A stretch of DNA of 64,000 nucleotides from Pararge aegeria (Eukaryota; Arthropoda; Insecta; Lepidoptera; Nymphalidae), in assembly GCF_905163445.1 (NCBI RefSeq), contig NC_053201.1, forward strand, positions 13,154,001 to 13,218,000, given 5' to 3'. This document shows, in pieces, positions 23,179 through 35,399 of the stretch (its first letter is position 1; the number at the start of each line of letters is the position of its first letter). The notes below the pieces were generated by a model. It searched no databases and was not told where the DNA came from. It was given only the letters and a program-made list of their open reading frames with translations. A program made the translations under genes and the position numbers.

Positions 23179-24446
23179 TTAAGGCTTTTGACACAGCAGT
23201 AATCTCTCGGCTTCGTTCTGAAAAGAATAAACAAACGTTTTCTATGCACTTCTTATGTTTTAGGAACTTAGTTTTTTAAAAAGACGTAGGTTGTTGCTTG
23301 TTCAACCTGGTTTATATAGTAGTAGAGGTTTTTATGACTGCTCGTCAGGGGAACCTTATTACCGCCTTATTTCTGCTGTCAAGCAGTATTGATGTGCTTC
23401 GGTCTGAAAAGCTTATTTGTCTGTGTAATACATGAGGCTCAACACCTACGCCCTACGTTGGTAACTTCAGCTTCGCGACTCATTGATCCATGTCCGCAAC
23501 TCTAAATCTTCTACGAATCTCCGTATTCCTGATTTGAGCACGTATATTCCCAGCATCTCTCTCCCTATGCTACATGATCAGGCAGAATATCGTCCTTAGC
23601 GGCGTTCAAGCTGTTTAATCATAAACGCCCGCGTTGGAGGCCATTAAGAAAGCATGGCTTTTGCTTCAGGAATAAAAACCCGCTCAGTGCCTTGCTATGC
23701 GATGTTTAAACAGTGGAAGCAGAACGAGAGCTAAATTCCTGAGCAAATTCCATAATATATCCGGAGTGTAGTGTGTGACTTTCTACCTACGTTTACTTAT
23801 TCGATTGGGTGAAAATTATTCGTTTTTTTTCTTATTCGATTTAAGTATATCTTATCGAAGGAGTGCACAAGATCGCGCCCTTTAAAGAAAATCTCACACT
23901 TAAGACTCTGGAAACTTAGGCAAACTAAGGACAATAGTAAAAGGGGTTAAGGAATGTCTTACGTAAACAGTGTATTACCATTAATTTGGCGTGCAACTTA
24001 CAATCATATCATATGAAATAAAAAGATAAAAAAAAATATTAAAAAAGAAATTACAACCACAATTTGAACGCAAAAATATATAAATTATAATATCGATAGT
24101 AAAAATAATCTAATGAAATGGAAATAAGCAGTTAAGTCAAAATACAAGAATATTTTAATGAAATTAAAAAATTAGTCATTTATCAAAAGTAATAGGTACA
24201 TACATACAAAATGTGTCGAAATAATAACATTAAGTAAAGTCAAAAAATTCATTGTCGAGCGTGTTGTGTGAAAAAGAAATTACCTACCTGAATCATTCTG
24301 TAAATATTAGAGTAGGCTTCATCACTGCGGCACATTGCGGGTCCAACGGACCTTTTCCCCCCCCAACTGGACGTGAATGTCAACTGTGCTTGAACCGCCA
24401 GAATGAAGCAAGCTACCATTAACACTATGGACAAAACTTTATACAT
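23179..24446 (-). CDS. AKH1: Adipokinetic hormone 1 precursor (Manse-AKH type), two exons
   Basis: Precursor of the neuropeptide that mobilises fat-body lipid and carbohydrate, made in the corpora cardiaca. Exon 1 is 24446-24288 (53 codons); exon 2 is 23217-23179 (12 codons plus TAA); GT-AG intron of 1070 bp. The signal peptide is residues 1-20 (MYKVLSIVLMVACFILAVQA), then QLTFTSSWGGKR. Processing at KR with Gln cyclisation and Gly amidation gives pELTFTSSWG-amide, the sequence known from Manduca (Manse-AKH). The related peptide carries two Cys, one in each exon (AMCRSDEA and NEAERLLLCQKP), as in the family. The 65-aa length equals that of the Manduca precursor as I recall it. A TATA-like box lies at 24540-24533. 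Its paralogue AKH2 is head-to-head 2.2 kb away. Confidence 0.93.
23441..23590 (-). mobile_element. Degraded RTE-like fragment downstream of AKH1
   Basis: TCAGCTTCGCGACTCATTGA and the following blocks match the 28180-28260 and 32970-33060 region. No frame preserved. Confidence 0.5.
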
Positions 24447-24532
24447 ATTTACGTTTTTAAATCTGAATGTCTCGTAAAATAAATCTTTGGAGATGAAACT
24501 GAGTTGTGGTGAAGTAGTTGGACTACACGACG

Positions 24533-24540
24533 TTTATATA
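24533..24540 (-). promoter_or_regulatory. TATA-like box upstream of AKH1
   Basis: TATATAAA on the minus strand, about 87 bp before the AKH1 ATG. It fits a short 5' UTR for a tightly regulated neuropeptide gene. Confidence 0.5.
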
Positions 24541-25492
24541 CCTCGAAGGAACGAAAGAAGCCTACTAAAATTAATTTGTTTTTCCAATTAAATATGTCTT
24601 AGGGAAAATTACTCGATTGTTTTTCCGTATCTCTGCACGAAGGGCCACGATTTTGTCGTTTGGGCGACAGCTTTAGGCGGAGTCAAATAAATTAAATTAC
24701 AGGGCTACGTGTGCGTTTTAACCAATTAAAATATCACTTGCTTCAACGGTGAAGAAACCATCGAGGAATCTGCACATGCCTGAGGGTGCTCCATAGTTCT
24801 CAAAGGCGTGTGGAGTCCACCAATCCGCACTGGGCCAGCGTGGTGGTCTAGGGCCTCAACCCTTCTCATTTTGGAAGGAGAACCGTGCCCTGTAGTGAGC
24901 CGTTAATGGGTTGATATGCTGATATGATTAAGAATCCTCATCTATCTCTTTCGACTATTAACCCCCTTATTCATAAACGTATGGGGGACCGAGTTACAAC
25001 CCTGAAACGTACATATGTTATTTTTTGGAGTTATGTGCGTTTAAAAAAAAAAAATTGTTTTCTTTAATGGTGAAGGAAAGCATCGTGAGGAAATATTGAT
25101 ACTACAGAGTTCTTAATAATGTTCCCAAGGCGTGTCTACCAATCCTCACTTAGCAAGAGTTCAGCGTGTTGGACCACGGTATCTTCTTCTCAGTCGATTT
25201 GCTCTGGTCATCATTTAAGTGTTGTGGTACGCTTGACTATCCGTCGCCACTCTTCTCTGGCAGCTGCCATTCTTGTACACTCATGTAGGTAGTTTGTTAT
25301 GCTCTAAACCCTTCTTATTCTTAAAGGAGACCCGTGCCCTGTTGTAGGTCAGTATATAAGCGTGAAATAGCGTTGGAGTTGTTACGCAGTGTTTTGTCAC
25401 GTCTTGGTATTTGCAGATGCCGTCAGTTGAAGTATACAAAACAATGCGTAAGCAACTATCTGTCGTTACGTCGCGTTATAAATATGGGGCTA

Positions 25493-26078
25493 TGCCCGTT
25501 TTCACTAACAATGGACAAGGCAATACCTAAGTAAGTAATGCCTAATCAAGGAAGATTCCTAGCCATTTACATTTCACCAATCGATTTTAATAGTTTTTAG
25601 TTAAATACTTATTTTGATTTTTATTTTTTTATAATGTGACCGGAGATTACAACGATATTGCTACATACACCTATAATTGATTATTGTAATGGCACTAGAC
25701 AGAATTTGTAATTGTGACACATAATTTAATTTTTTTATGAATGGAGTTACAATTAATTGCTGGTGTGTCTTAATAATAAATAAATAAATAGATTTTCACT
25801 GGGCATCTTATATAACCTAACTTGTCATTGGTTTTGCCACAATATCTGGATGGATTTAAGGTTTTTAAAAAAACAGAATTTATATTTTTATCATAGGTAT
25901 GTCAAGACGTGTCAGCTTACGAGTCTCCTAAACTTTACGTTTTTCAGTATCGGTGTCGTAACTTTAGACGGCGGCTTACTTCGTTAGACATCACATAAAA
26001 GTTCGTTAGTGTTTTTCTTCTTACCTAAATTACTAGGCATCCGATTGAAACGTAACCTATTTTTAGTAAAAAGAGGGA
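25493..26078. mobile_element. Diverged PIF-type MITE between AKH1 and AKH2
   Basis: The left end TGCCCGTTTTCACTAA is intact; the right end TTAGTAAAAAGAGGGA is degraded. Internal blocks (CAAGGCAAT..CTAAGTAAG, GGCATC) match the copy at 40291. Boundaries are approximate and no clean TSD is left. Confidence 0.55.
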
Positions 26079-26618
26079 TGATGAGGGAATGAGAGCTTTG
26101 ACCCACGAGTCACAACGCTGCTCCGATGCGAGTAGGTGGATTTTTCTAATGATTATCACATTCTTGAAAACTCGTGTTGCATATTCGAACATGCATACCC
26201 CTAGACTGTTAAGGCTTAGATTTGTTTATAGTCGATCATGGATAGACTCTTCAATCTATCCGATCTAAGCACAGTAGGTAACTCTAAGCATTACCTATTC
26301 ATTAAAGTTTACTGCACCAGTTAAGTTTAAAACATTAATTTCTGCATTTACTAATTTGGATGCGAATCAGAAATTCACAAGAAAGCTTGAAGCTTTCTCT
26401 TAGGAAAACTACCAGAACAATTAATTTACAAACTTTACTATGTCTTCACTTGATTTGGGGCGCCAAGCGCCGTAAGTTAATTGTGAACAACGCATCCACT
26501 CCGCAGATACCCCAAATGCCTTTACGGAATTACCAATCTTATTACATCACAATTTACAGCGAAAATCGTATGTATTTTTAAAACAAGTGGTTTTAAATAG
26601 TGGTAAACTGTAGGGAAT

Positions 26619-26628
26619 TATATAAAAA
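26619..26628 (+). promoter_or_regulatory. TATA box of AKH2
   Basis: TATATAAAAA lies about 52 bp before the AKH2 ATG. An initiator-like GCAGTTC follows about 25 bp downstream, a convincing core-promoter arrangement. Confidence 0.6.
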
Positions 26629-26679
26629 CGCAGGCTTTCGGGAGCAGTTCATTCCAAGATCTGTCTTCATATCGTCAAC

Positions 26680-26847
26680 ATGGCTGACATCAAACGTTTT
26701 GTAAAACGCATTGCGCTCTTTCTGGTATTCGCAGCTGCGAACCTGTTCGCTGTTTCTGAGGCCCAGCTGACGTTCTCTTCTGGGTGGGGAAAGCGTTCTA
26801 GAGATGATGAGATCGCCATTAACCTTGATGAACAGCTGCTGCAGTAA
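26680..26847 (+). CDS. AKH2: Adipokinetic hormone 2 precursor, octapeptide type
   Basis: Second AKH-family precursor, 55 aa. A basic N-terminus and hydrophobic core (ALFLVFAAANLFAVSEA) form the signal peptide (residues 1-28), followed by QLTFSSGWGKR. Processing predicts pELTFSSGW-amide, an octapeptide that I recall being reported from pierid butterflies. The remaining peptide SRDDEIAINLDEQLLQ is acidic and has no Cys, unlike AKH1. The frame ends at TAA 26845-26847. A strong donor (AG/GTAAGTG) lies about 28 bp past the stop, so the 3' UTR may be spliced. Alternatively the frame may have been shortened relative to a two-exon ancestor (AKH1 splices right after ...IQ). TATA box and ATG spacing are good. 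Gene identity is firm; the 3' end is less so. Confidence 0.82.
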   Translation: MADIKRFVKRIALFLVFAAANLFAVSEAQLTFSSGWGKRSRDDEIAINLDEQLLQ

Positions 26848-27554
26848 ACGACCCATGGCTTGACACAGGATTTAGGTAAGTGCGTTTTCACCTCTTCAAT
26901 CCCGAGCGGGAAAAATAGGGATTAATAATTTTTGAATTTCCACTGCTCGGTTCTGGTGGGAGACCACCGTGGCTAGTAACCACCCTACCGACACAGACGT
27001 GCCGCTAAGCTTTTTTAGCGTTCCTGTACAATTTCGCTTAATATAACTGCCTAACCTCTAACAGGTTAGCCCGTTAGCGTCTTTGACTGCATCACCAACC
27101 AGCCCGGAGTTGAGAAAAGAGAGCAATTTAAGCAATCGGTCTCGGCTATTCACTAGCATAAAATAATATCCACCTCACCACAATAGCCCACAAACCCGCA
27201 CTGGAGCTGGAACAGCGTGGTGGAGCATAGCTCTAAAACCATTTCTCAGTGGGACGCTAGTTCATGATGATGAAATGCTGAAGTACCTACTTTTTTTTTT
27301 TTTTTATTACTATAAATATTAAACTTTATTATAGTATATATTGTTTCTTTAAAATATAAATATAACCTAAAATAAACTAGTAGTACCTATTATATATACA
27401 TTAAAATATATATATAGATATATATTTAAACCCATCAACCCATTTTGGAGCAGCAGGTCTTAGCTTATATATGGGAGGTATTTCGGACTTGGGAAAACTA
27501 TGTCCAAAGATCATCATTATCGTTATGACCCAATTACCGGTTTATTATAGGGAA

Positions 27555-27698
27555 CAGTGGCGTGCACTTCATACATGCACAAAAGCACTGCTTACCCTAA
27601 AATTGAAATATAGCTCGTATAGGAGGAGGATTTTTACCGTTTTATGCAATTTTCCTGCTGTATGCATACCCTGGTAAGAAACCCAGTGCACGCCACTG
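27555..27698. mobile_element. hAT-type MITE (CAGTGGCGTGCA family)
   Basis: 144 bp, same ends as the 12166 copy, flanked by ATAGGGAA on both sides (27547-27554, 27699-27706). It interrupts a copy of the catcat/CACGGG interspersed repeat. Confidence 0.85.
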
Positions 27699-28019
27699 AT
27701 AGGGAACGAGTCTTCTCTCAGCAGAAGGGCCGTAGTCCAATACGCTGGCCAAGTGCGGCTTGGTAGACTACGCACGCCTTTGTTATTAATACTATTTTGA
27801 TGTTTTTTAGTTATTATATAAAATAATTTGTTTAAATTAAATTAAGATTTCCATGTCATTACGTGTCAACAATGTGTTATGCAAATAAAAGAATTGAATT
27901 TGAGAACGTTATGAAGACTTTTCTTAGAAAAAGTTGAACGGTTCAATTATCATCATCATCATCATACAAACCGATAAACGTCGACTGCTCGAAAAAGGTC
28001 TTTTTAGGGATATCCAAAT

Positions 28020-28384
28020 TCCTCGGTTTTGTCCCGCTTACGTCCAGAGGCTCTCTGCAAAGCGCTTGATGTCGTCTGCCCACCTCATTGGGGGTCGACC
28101 AATGCTGCGCTTACCAGTGCGGGCCGCCATTACAGCACCTTGGGACCCCACCGTCCATCCGTTCTCCGATTGCCACTTCCGCTTCGTTGAGCTATGTCGG
28201 TAACTCTGGTTCTGTTACGGATCTTCTCATTTGTGATTTGAGCACGTTGAGATACTACGAGATTATCTCTCTCCGTCGCCCACTGAGTGATTCTGAGCCT
28301 TCTTATGAGGGCTTGCCCTTTGCATGGATCGTATCCCGAGTCCGTCGAGACCACGATCCATGCAACTTTTATTTGTAATTTCAT
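28020..28384 (-). mobile_element. RTE-like reverse transcriptase C-terminal fragment
   Basis: The minus strand reads NEKIRNRTRVTDIAQR then RTDGRWGPKVL, with internal deletions. Same family as 13630-13915. Confidence 0.7.
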
Positions 28385-30012
28385 AAAAAAAAATTGAGAA
28401 ATGTAATCTTAGTTTAAAATCTTTAGTTATGAAAACTCTCCGGCAAGCATGTTTCCTAACGATATTTTCCCTTTTAAAGCAAGCTAATTAAGAGCACGAA
28501 TAACTCCGTCAAGTTAGAGATGGGTGTTGTGAATCGAACTTGGTCCCCAGGTCGGAAAACTGACACGCCACTGGGCTATCACCGCTTCGGTTTAAAGATA
28601 GTTAAAAGGAAATTTTGTTCAAATAAAACTAAGAAAACGATAGGTATAATTTTATTAAAATCCCTTTTTTGCCTTTCCGAATACAACATTCCATTTAAAG
28701 TTTAAACATAGGTAAATAAAACTCTAATTATATTAAATCTAGGTACATATAATGTTTGATAATGTATTTATCAATTGCATGTTTTTAGTAGAAGGTTTGA
28801 CAATGGCAACATTAAGTCTAAAACAGTTATCCCCCTGATATATCTATTTCGATACATAAAACGATGATTTACTTTAGCGATATACATAAAGGAAGGAAAC
28901 CAGGGCGAGAGCGACTTATTTTTGATTAGTTGGATTTTTTATACTACACTTGGAGAATACCAGCTCCGTAATATGTCATCACTATGCCAAAAATTCCAAA
29001 ATAAATATAAATGTATTCCCAAAGTAAGTTTTATTATTTAAAAAAAAACTTTTGAATCTAACTAATCAAAAATTTCCTGTCTGCTTTTGTCTCGATAATT
29101 GCTTTCACGCCATAAACCCACACTGCTGATGCCCTTTTTTGATGTGAGTTTATAATTAAACGATTGTTTCAATAAGTTTGATTTGGATGACTTTATCGAT
29201 ATGTCGACGAAGTTTTTTTAAAATAAAGTATAATTAATTGACCTATTTTTTCTTTTCAGATAAATGTAACCAGTATTAACCAACCAGGAAGTTATCATCA
29301 TTTTTGTTGCCCGTATATTATATTAAAATGAGAAAAATTGAAAAAGAAAAAAACTTTTCGAAATGTCTGACACATATACTTCATCACAGCCCAAGAATAT
29401 CTAAAAGGACATATATATCTAAAACATTTAGAGATAAATAGTATAGTATATTTCGACTACAGGACACTATAACTCTGGGGTTAGATATGCTATATTTTTT
29501 GACATTTAGCAACTCACAGTTGCCACGACGTCGTGCAGTTGCCGATTTAAATTTGCCGTCTTCTTGACAAAAAATTACGGTTGGTCTTATTTTAAGATGT
29601 CAGATCAGGACAAAACGACTCTGGTTCTAAAAATGATACGAGTATCGTTTTCAAGCACAGACGAGTAAAACAATGTATTAATGTCAAAAAACCTTAGCCT
29701 CCTGGATATTTAAATACCACTTCTCGGACGACAAGAACTATGATTAAAACAGTTGACACCTGCTTGTTTACATTTATTGCATCAAATAAAGTGAGATTTT
29801 ATGTGATGAAAATTATTAACTAACGCTAGAGTTTCGTTAGCCTATGATATAATGTTTTAATCAAGTATTTGTGTGCTATATATTATGTTTGATTATTTAG
29901 AAATTGTATTACGCGTTTAATCTGACTTAAATTAAATAATTTTGAGCATTCTATGATGACTTTTAATGTCATATTAGCATTAGCAGCATGGTCGTAAATT
30001 GCCACTTGACTA

Positions 30013-30216
30013 CAGTGGCGTGCATAGAGGGTATGCACAGGGTATACGGATGATATAATATAAAGAAAATCTCCAGTACGACTTATAATTACTTAAAGGC
30101 AGGCTTTTTATAACTCTAAAAATGGCTATCCTTAAGTTTTTTATAACTTGTACTGGAGATTTTCTTCATTTCATAATACCTGCATACCCTGTGCATATCC
30201 TTTATGCACGCCACTG
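30013..30216. mobile_element. hAT-type MITE (CAGTGGCGTGCA family), longer member
   Basis: 204 bp with ends CAGTGGCGTGCA and TGCACGCCACTG, flanked by CTTGACTA (30005-30012, 30217-30224). The interior is itself partly palindromic (GAAAATCTCCAGTAC and its complement). Confidence 0.85.
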
Positions 30217-30409
30217 CTTGACTATAAAGGTAGGTCTGCCAGGATTCTTTGTTATTTTTTATAGAAATCAGCATGGTTAAAATTATAGTCTATGACCTTC
30301 GCCTCCCTTAAATAACTCGCGCAACGTAAACGTAATCGTTTAACATTTACTTTACATTCCATTCATCTGAGACCGTTTATTAGTAACCTAGCCATCTATT
30401 ATCTATCAT

Positions 30410-30598
30410 CACTGGACATGGCTGTTGTCACTTTTTTATGTCCCCAATAGATTGACGCCATTTTGGCGCTATAAGTTGTTAAGTGTGATACGTGTGTCTA
30501 TGGAACTAAAATTTAAAAACACTAGTACCAGAAACGACCGTATGTCAAATGGGGACAAGATTTCAACTGTCATTTGTTTAAAGACAGCCAGTCCATTG
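30410..30598. mobile_element. TIR repeat with CACTGGAC ends, copy 2
   Basis: Shares CACTGGAC, TTGACGCCATTTTGGCG and CAGCCAGTCCA with the copies at 16730 and 40029. Confidence 0.55.
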
Positions 30599-30759
30599 GT
30601 AACAGTCAGCCCAGTGGCACCCCTTGTTAATTTTACCCATCAGATTTATAGAAGAATCCATTACAGTTGTATAATCATGACGAATAACCTATGTACACGA
30701 ATGGCGTTTTAAGTTTCTTTACTGAGCCGAACATTGTGCTCTAACAACTCTTTAGATCT

Positions 30760-30817
30760 GAAGTGTTCTAATTTACGAATCCGTGATCTTTCACGGATTC
30801 GTAAATTAGAACACTTC
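30760..30817. repeat. Perfect palindrome, 27-bp arms, 4-nt loop
   Basis: Arm GAAGTGTTCTAATTTACGAA (first 20 of 27 bp) at 30760-30786, loop TCTT, exact complement at 30791-30817. Intergenic. Confidence 0.95.
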
Positions 30818-32576
30818 ATAGAAACCACTGCAGCATTTCATACAATAAGAATGGACACACACATTCGAACCGCTATGCATTTTAAGTCATATTCAATCAT
30901 AGTATTTTAAATGATCAAAATAGTACGAGACGCGTAATTTTTACGGAATATTGTTTCCACTAAATTCAAACACAATTTGCCAAATAAAGGGACGGAAAGA
31001 TAAAAATGAGCAAGAATCACAACGGAAAATAAAATGTCTTCCAAAATAGGATAACCTTAAATTTAAAATATTTTATTATAACCGAACACAGCAATAGTGA
31101 TATAATATTATAATACATTGAAATATGTACTTAGTAACCTATTGTTTATCACAGCATGATTGTTTTAATGCTTTGGACATTATTCTTTGCTTGTGGTCTA
31201 GTTCAGTAAACTTAATCATCGTTTATTTGTTAGTAGTTCGAGTACACTGGCCGTCTCAGTTAAATTTACTAACAACAAGTTACTTAATCATCGATTTAAT
31301 TCATTGTTTTTTTTCCCTCATTCTAGTAAATAGTACGTTCTACGTTATTATCAACGTAAATGTTGTTTTATATAATAGGTACCGCATACCTAAGATTGTA
31401 TCATTTCATGCGTTTAATCGCCCAAAAATAATAATTAATAATTTAATTATTATTTTTTTTATTATTAATATTTTGTTGTTAAATCATAAGGCACCGACTA
31501 TCGAAATTTGCCTAAATCGATAAAAAGTCTTGATATCAGCGTTCGAAAGCAAACTTTTTCTGAAACTAAAAATAATTGAAAATAATCTATCTATTGTTTG
31601 ATGATTTGAAAAACACAAGTGACGTTAGAGTATAAAATAAGCGCCAAAGAAACTAGGAGGATGATCTCCTTGTTTGGGCTGACGACCTTAGTGCAAAATC
31701 CATCTTACATATTTCAAAAAAAATATATCGGAATGGAAAGTCGCGAGTAAGATCATAACCAACTTAATAACTTAAAGCACACAGCAACTATTTACAAATA
31801 AGAAGCGGCGGAGATCAAAATCGTAGTTTAACTCTGTGTTTAAACTGATAAAACTCCAAACGCAGATATGATAATGCATCGTCTAAATTTGAAATCACCA
31901 AAAATTATCAGTACCCAAAACTGGTCGTTGCCCGCGTCTTAAAGCAATCCACTAATAGTCAGATGTTAACATAAAACGATACATTTTATCAATCGCTTTG
32001 GAACTCGAAAATATTTTGTGCGTTTACCCGTCGTTGTAGGAGATAATGTTGAATATGAAGTTCGTCTGAACGACAAAGTTAATATCAAACACAATCTCTA
32101 AAGTCGAATGCTCGATTTCTTAAAATTAAATTTCTATCGACTTAGTCAATTTTCAATAACCAGCATGGCTGCAGAGTTGGCCACTTCGCAGCCACACTAA
32201 TAAAGTACATAAAATTGTGCGGTCTTAATGTTATCTTAAAATTACCTTAAAATTACTTATTGCTAAAAAAGAAGGTTTCCATCTATTATGCTTTATGCCT
32301 CGGATGTTTTTGCCTGCTTCCACACGACAACCACTACTTTTAAATCCGCGATCGAAACCAGCTCGATAAACATCCCACTATCCAAAATAACTTTTGCAAA
32401 TATGATCCATTACCGTTTTTCTTTTAAAAATTAAAATATCTCAAAATAAATATTAATAATGATTTTCAGAGAGTAGAGAGAGTAACAGTAAAGTAAAAGT
32501 AAATAATAGTCGCCAGGAAAGAAAAAGATGTATCAAAAAAGCATTCCGAAACCATCACTAAGTAGATTTGACCTAC

Positions 32577-32850
32577 CTACTTTGACTTACATAGAATGTC
32601 GTGTGGAGTTTGACAAGAAACGCCGAATACGGTTCTCCCCGCGTGGTATAAAATCAAACCTAACTGGCACTCCTGCAACCTGCCGAATGTCACTAACCGA
32701 TCGGTAGACTTAAGCAGGAGGGTGGTATCTCGCCAGGCGGGCCCCGCGGCCCTTCCACCAGTCGGGTTCTGTCGCCTCTTACGACACCCTGGTCTCCCGA
32801 CGTGGGATTGGGGTTTGTATTCTACTCCGCCCCAATACGGAGGCACGTTT
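32577..32850 (-). repeat. GC-rich retroelement-like fragment
   Basis: Block richer in G+C than its surroundings, containing GTGTCGTAAGAGGCGAC on the minus strand, a motif I associate with 5' regions of lepidopteran LINEs. The open minus-strand frame here is not a recognised gene. Confidence 0.4.
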
Positions 32851-32929
32851 TTTTTTTTATAAAAGAAGATTAATCTACTGAACTCCCTGCGACTCGTTTA
32901 GGTCATTTGCCCAACTTGTCTTCAAACAC

Positions 32930-33220
32930 TGCGCTTTACAGTCGAGGTCGCCACTGGGGCACCTTGGGATCCCAACTTCAGCTTAGCGACTCGTTGAGCT
33001 ATGTCGGTAATTCTGGTCTACGGATCTCTTCATTTCTGATTTGACCACGTGGAGATACTTCGAGCATAGCCCCATCGCCTCATCGCCGCTGAGTGACCCT
33101 GAATCTTTTTACGAGGCCCATAGTTAGCGACCACGTTTTGGAGCCACAAGTCATCAAGAAAACACGCACTGTTTGCACTGTCTGTAGGCACTGAGGAATT
33201 TCCGACGAGATGTCGAGACG
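32930..33220 (-). mobile_element. Degraded RTE-like fragment
   Basis: Contains ATTACCGACATAGCTCAACG-type sequence on the minus strand (TDIAQR) and the surrounding family order. Multiple stops. Confidence 0.55.
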
Positions 33221-33414
33221 CTTCTCCATCGCCCACCACCATACATCACAAGTTCAATGGACCTACCTAACTGGACCTTGTGTTTGTGTGGCTGTCACCT
33301 GTCCACTAAAGGGCACGATTTTCTTCTGTAATGAGAAGTGTATAGGCTGTGGTCAACCAAGATGGCCCAGTGCCGGTCAGTACTTAACACGCCTTTGAGC
33401 CACGCCACGGATAT

Positions 33415-33700
33415 ATCATCATCATCATCATCATATCAGCCCACTACAGGGGAACGGGTGTCTTCCCACAGAGAGAAGGGGTTAAGGCCGTAGTGCACCA
33501 CGCTGGCAGTGCGGATTGGTAGGCTCCACACACCTTTGAGAACATAATGTAGAACTCTCAGGCATGCAGGTTTCGTCGCGGTGTTTTCCTTCACCGTTGA
33601 ACTTTGAAGCAAGGGATATTTGAATCACTTAAAACGCACATAACTTGGAAAAGTTGGAGGTGCGTGCTGGGATTCGAACTCGGCCGCCCCCCAAGGAAAG
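33415..33700 (+). repeat. Interspersed repeat, CACGGG family, with CAT microsatellite
   Basis: Begins in an ATC/CAT run (33416-33436), then TATCAGCCCACTACAGGG..AGAAGGGGTTAAGGCC..CACACACCTTTGAGAAC. Nearest to the family consensus in this window. Confidence 0.65.
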
Positions 33701-35399
33701 TATATAGGGAAGTGAAGTATATGAAGCATAGGGATATATGCTCTGTCTACAATTTCGAGTGCGCAGAGAGTTTTCAACGATTACTGGGTGTAATGGAACT
33801 AGACAATTCTGCTCGTGCTAATTCCTTGGCCTACCAGTTGGGAAAGCTAGCTTAGGTCATTGAGCATTGTCAGAGTCTCTATCGTCACGATCATAGCATC
33901 AGAAAACCGAAGTTGAGTGATGAGCTCGACTTTAATTTTGATACCAATTCAAAAGATGTTCTAAATTAAAAATAGTCCACTATTTTTAATCGTTCTTGCT
34001 TATAATTCCATTTAATTGAATTGATGCTCCACCATTTTTAGCCATATATAAAAAAGGCGAGATTTAAAAGTTTCACCTATTCATTTAAGTCTCGCATAAT
34101 ACATGCAGATAGGCTTTAAATGCGGTTTTTTAATTAATCCAACAGTTTATACACATTTCATCTTTATCCTAGTATTTCATTCCGTTAATTCCTGTAACCT
34201 TATTACACTAACATACTCGCAACTACACCGTTGTTTCTTAAACTTTAAAACAACCATACTGTGATTTATAAATACATACACTTAAATATAAATATTGTGA
34301 CAAATAGTGACTTCCGAGAGAAATAAACTGTTGTAAGGCTAACGAAACACGATAAAACATGCGCACAGGTAACTTTATTGCATGCAAGAGAATTGTTTTA
34401 GGTCTTCCATCTGGTAGGTAAGAAGGAGACATGGGGAAAATTATTATGTTGTACGCAAATGTATTGGTCTTTAAGTAGTGTTATCCTTTTCACAATTTTC
34501 CCGCTATGATAGCAATATTTCTAGACCAGCCAAATAAGTTAAACTTAGAGATTCGTGTACAACAAGTTTAAAATTTTAATTAAGAAAGGCATAGATACTA
34601 TATATGCCTTATGTAGTTTTCTTTAAGTATTGGTCATCGAAGGAGGTATATTCGTCGATCAACCATTAGACAAAGAAATAGATTTTTCTTTTAAATTAAA
34701 TTGATTGCAATCTTATTGTAAGTAATTATGTAGTCTGAGATATTAGTTAACTAATCGTTAAGGGTCTGGCAGTTTTTAAATATGGGTATTTAGGAGTTTG
34801 GGTTTTTACGTGACTTCAAAACTAAGACAGACAAAATTAAGACACAATCTAGAAATATTAATTCCTGAAATTGTCTGATACCAAGAACCGACACTGGGAC
34901 GTCCGGCTAAGATAGCTAGACTTCTGAATCTAAAAAAAAAAATAGCGTTGATTTAATGTTTTTAATTCTATAGTTTAACTGCCAAGTGCCATTATCTCTT
35001 GCACGCAAGTAACGTCAAAGTGTCTCAACATTCTTTACCTCATCTTGTTAGCTTGACTTTAGATAAAACCTTACAGTGCTATAACATATTACAATAGTAG
35101 TATAATATATAGTTTACTGTACAGTGAGCGACACAGGTGTAGAGTAGGCTGTTATTTACACTTTCATCGCCTACATTTTTCAGTTTATTTTTCAACTTAC
35201 AACCTTTCGGACTTTTATTTCAGCAGAATAACCATTTTGCAATCTCATAGATTAAGTCATTGGCTGCCTAAATTAAATTAAATTTCCAATCCATTATTGT
35301 CCGATAATACTCAAAGTCTCGGACTTTTCTTATCATTTCTTATTCATTGTTGCAACTCATTACAATAATACCTATTCATTAAAATTCTAAATCTATTTA

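Noticed and set aside
31125..31523. 132-aa plus-strand ORF, very hydrophobic
   Set aside because: Composition simply reflects AT-rich codons (I, L, N, V, F). No family motif, no promoter, no splice context; a chance ORF in T-rich DNA is more likely.
32577..32846. 89-aa minus-strand ORF rich in Gly and Arg
   Set aside because: Lies entirely in a GC-rich retroelement-like block; no recognisable protein domain.
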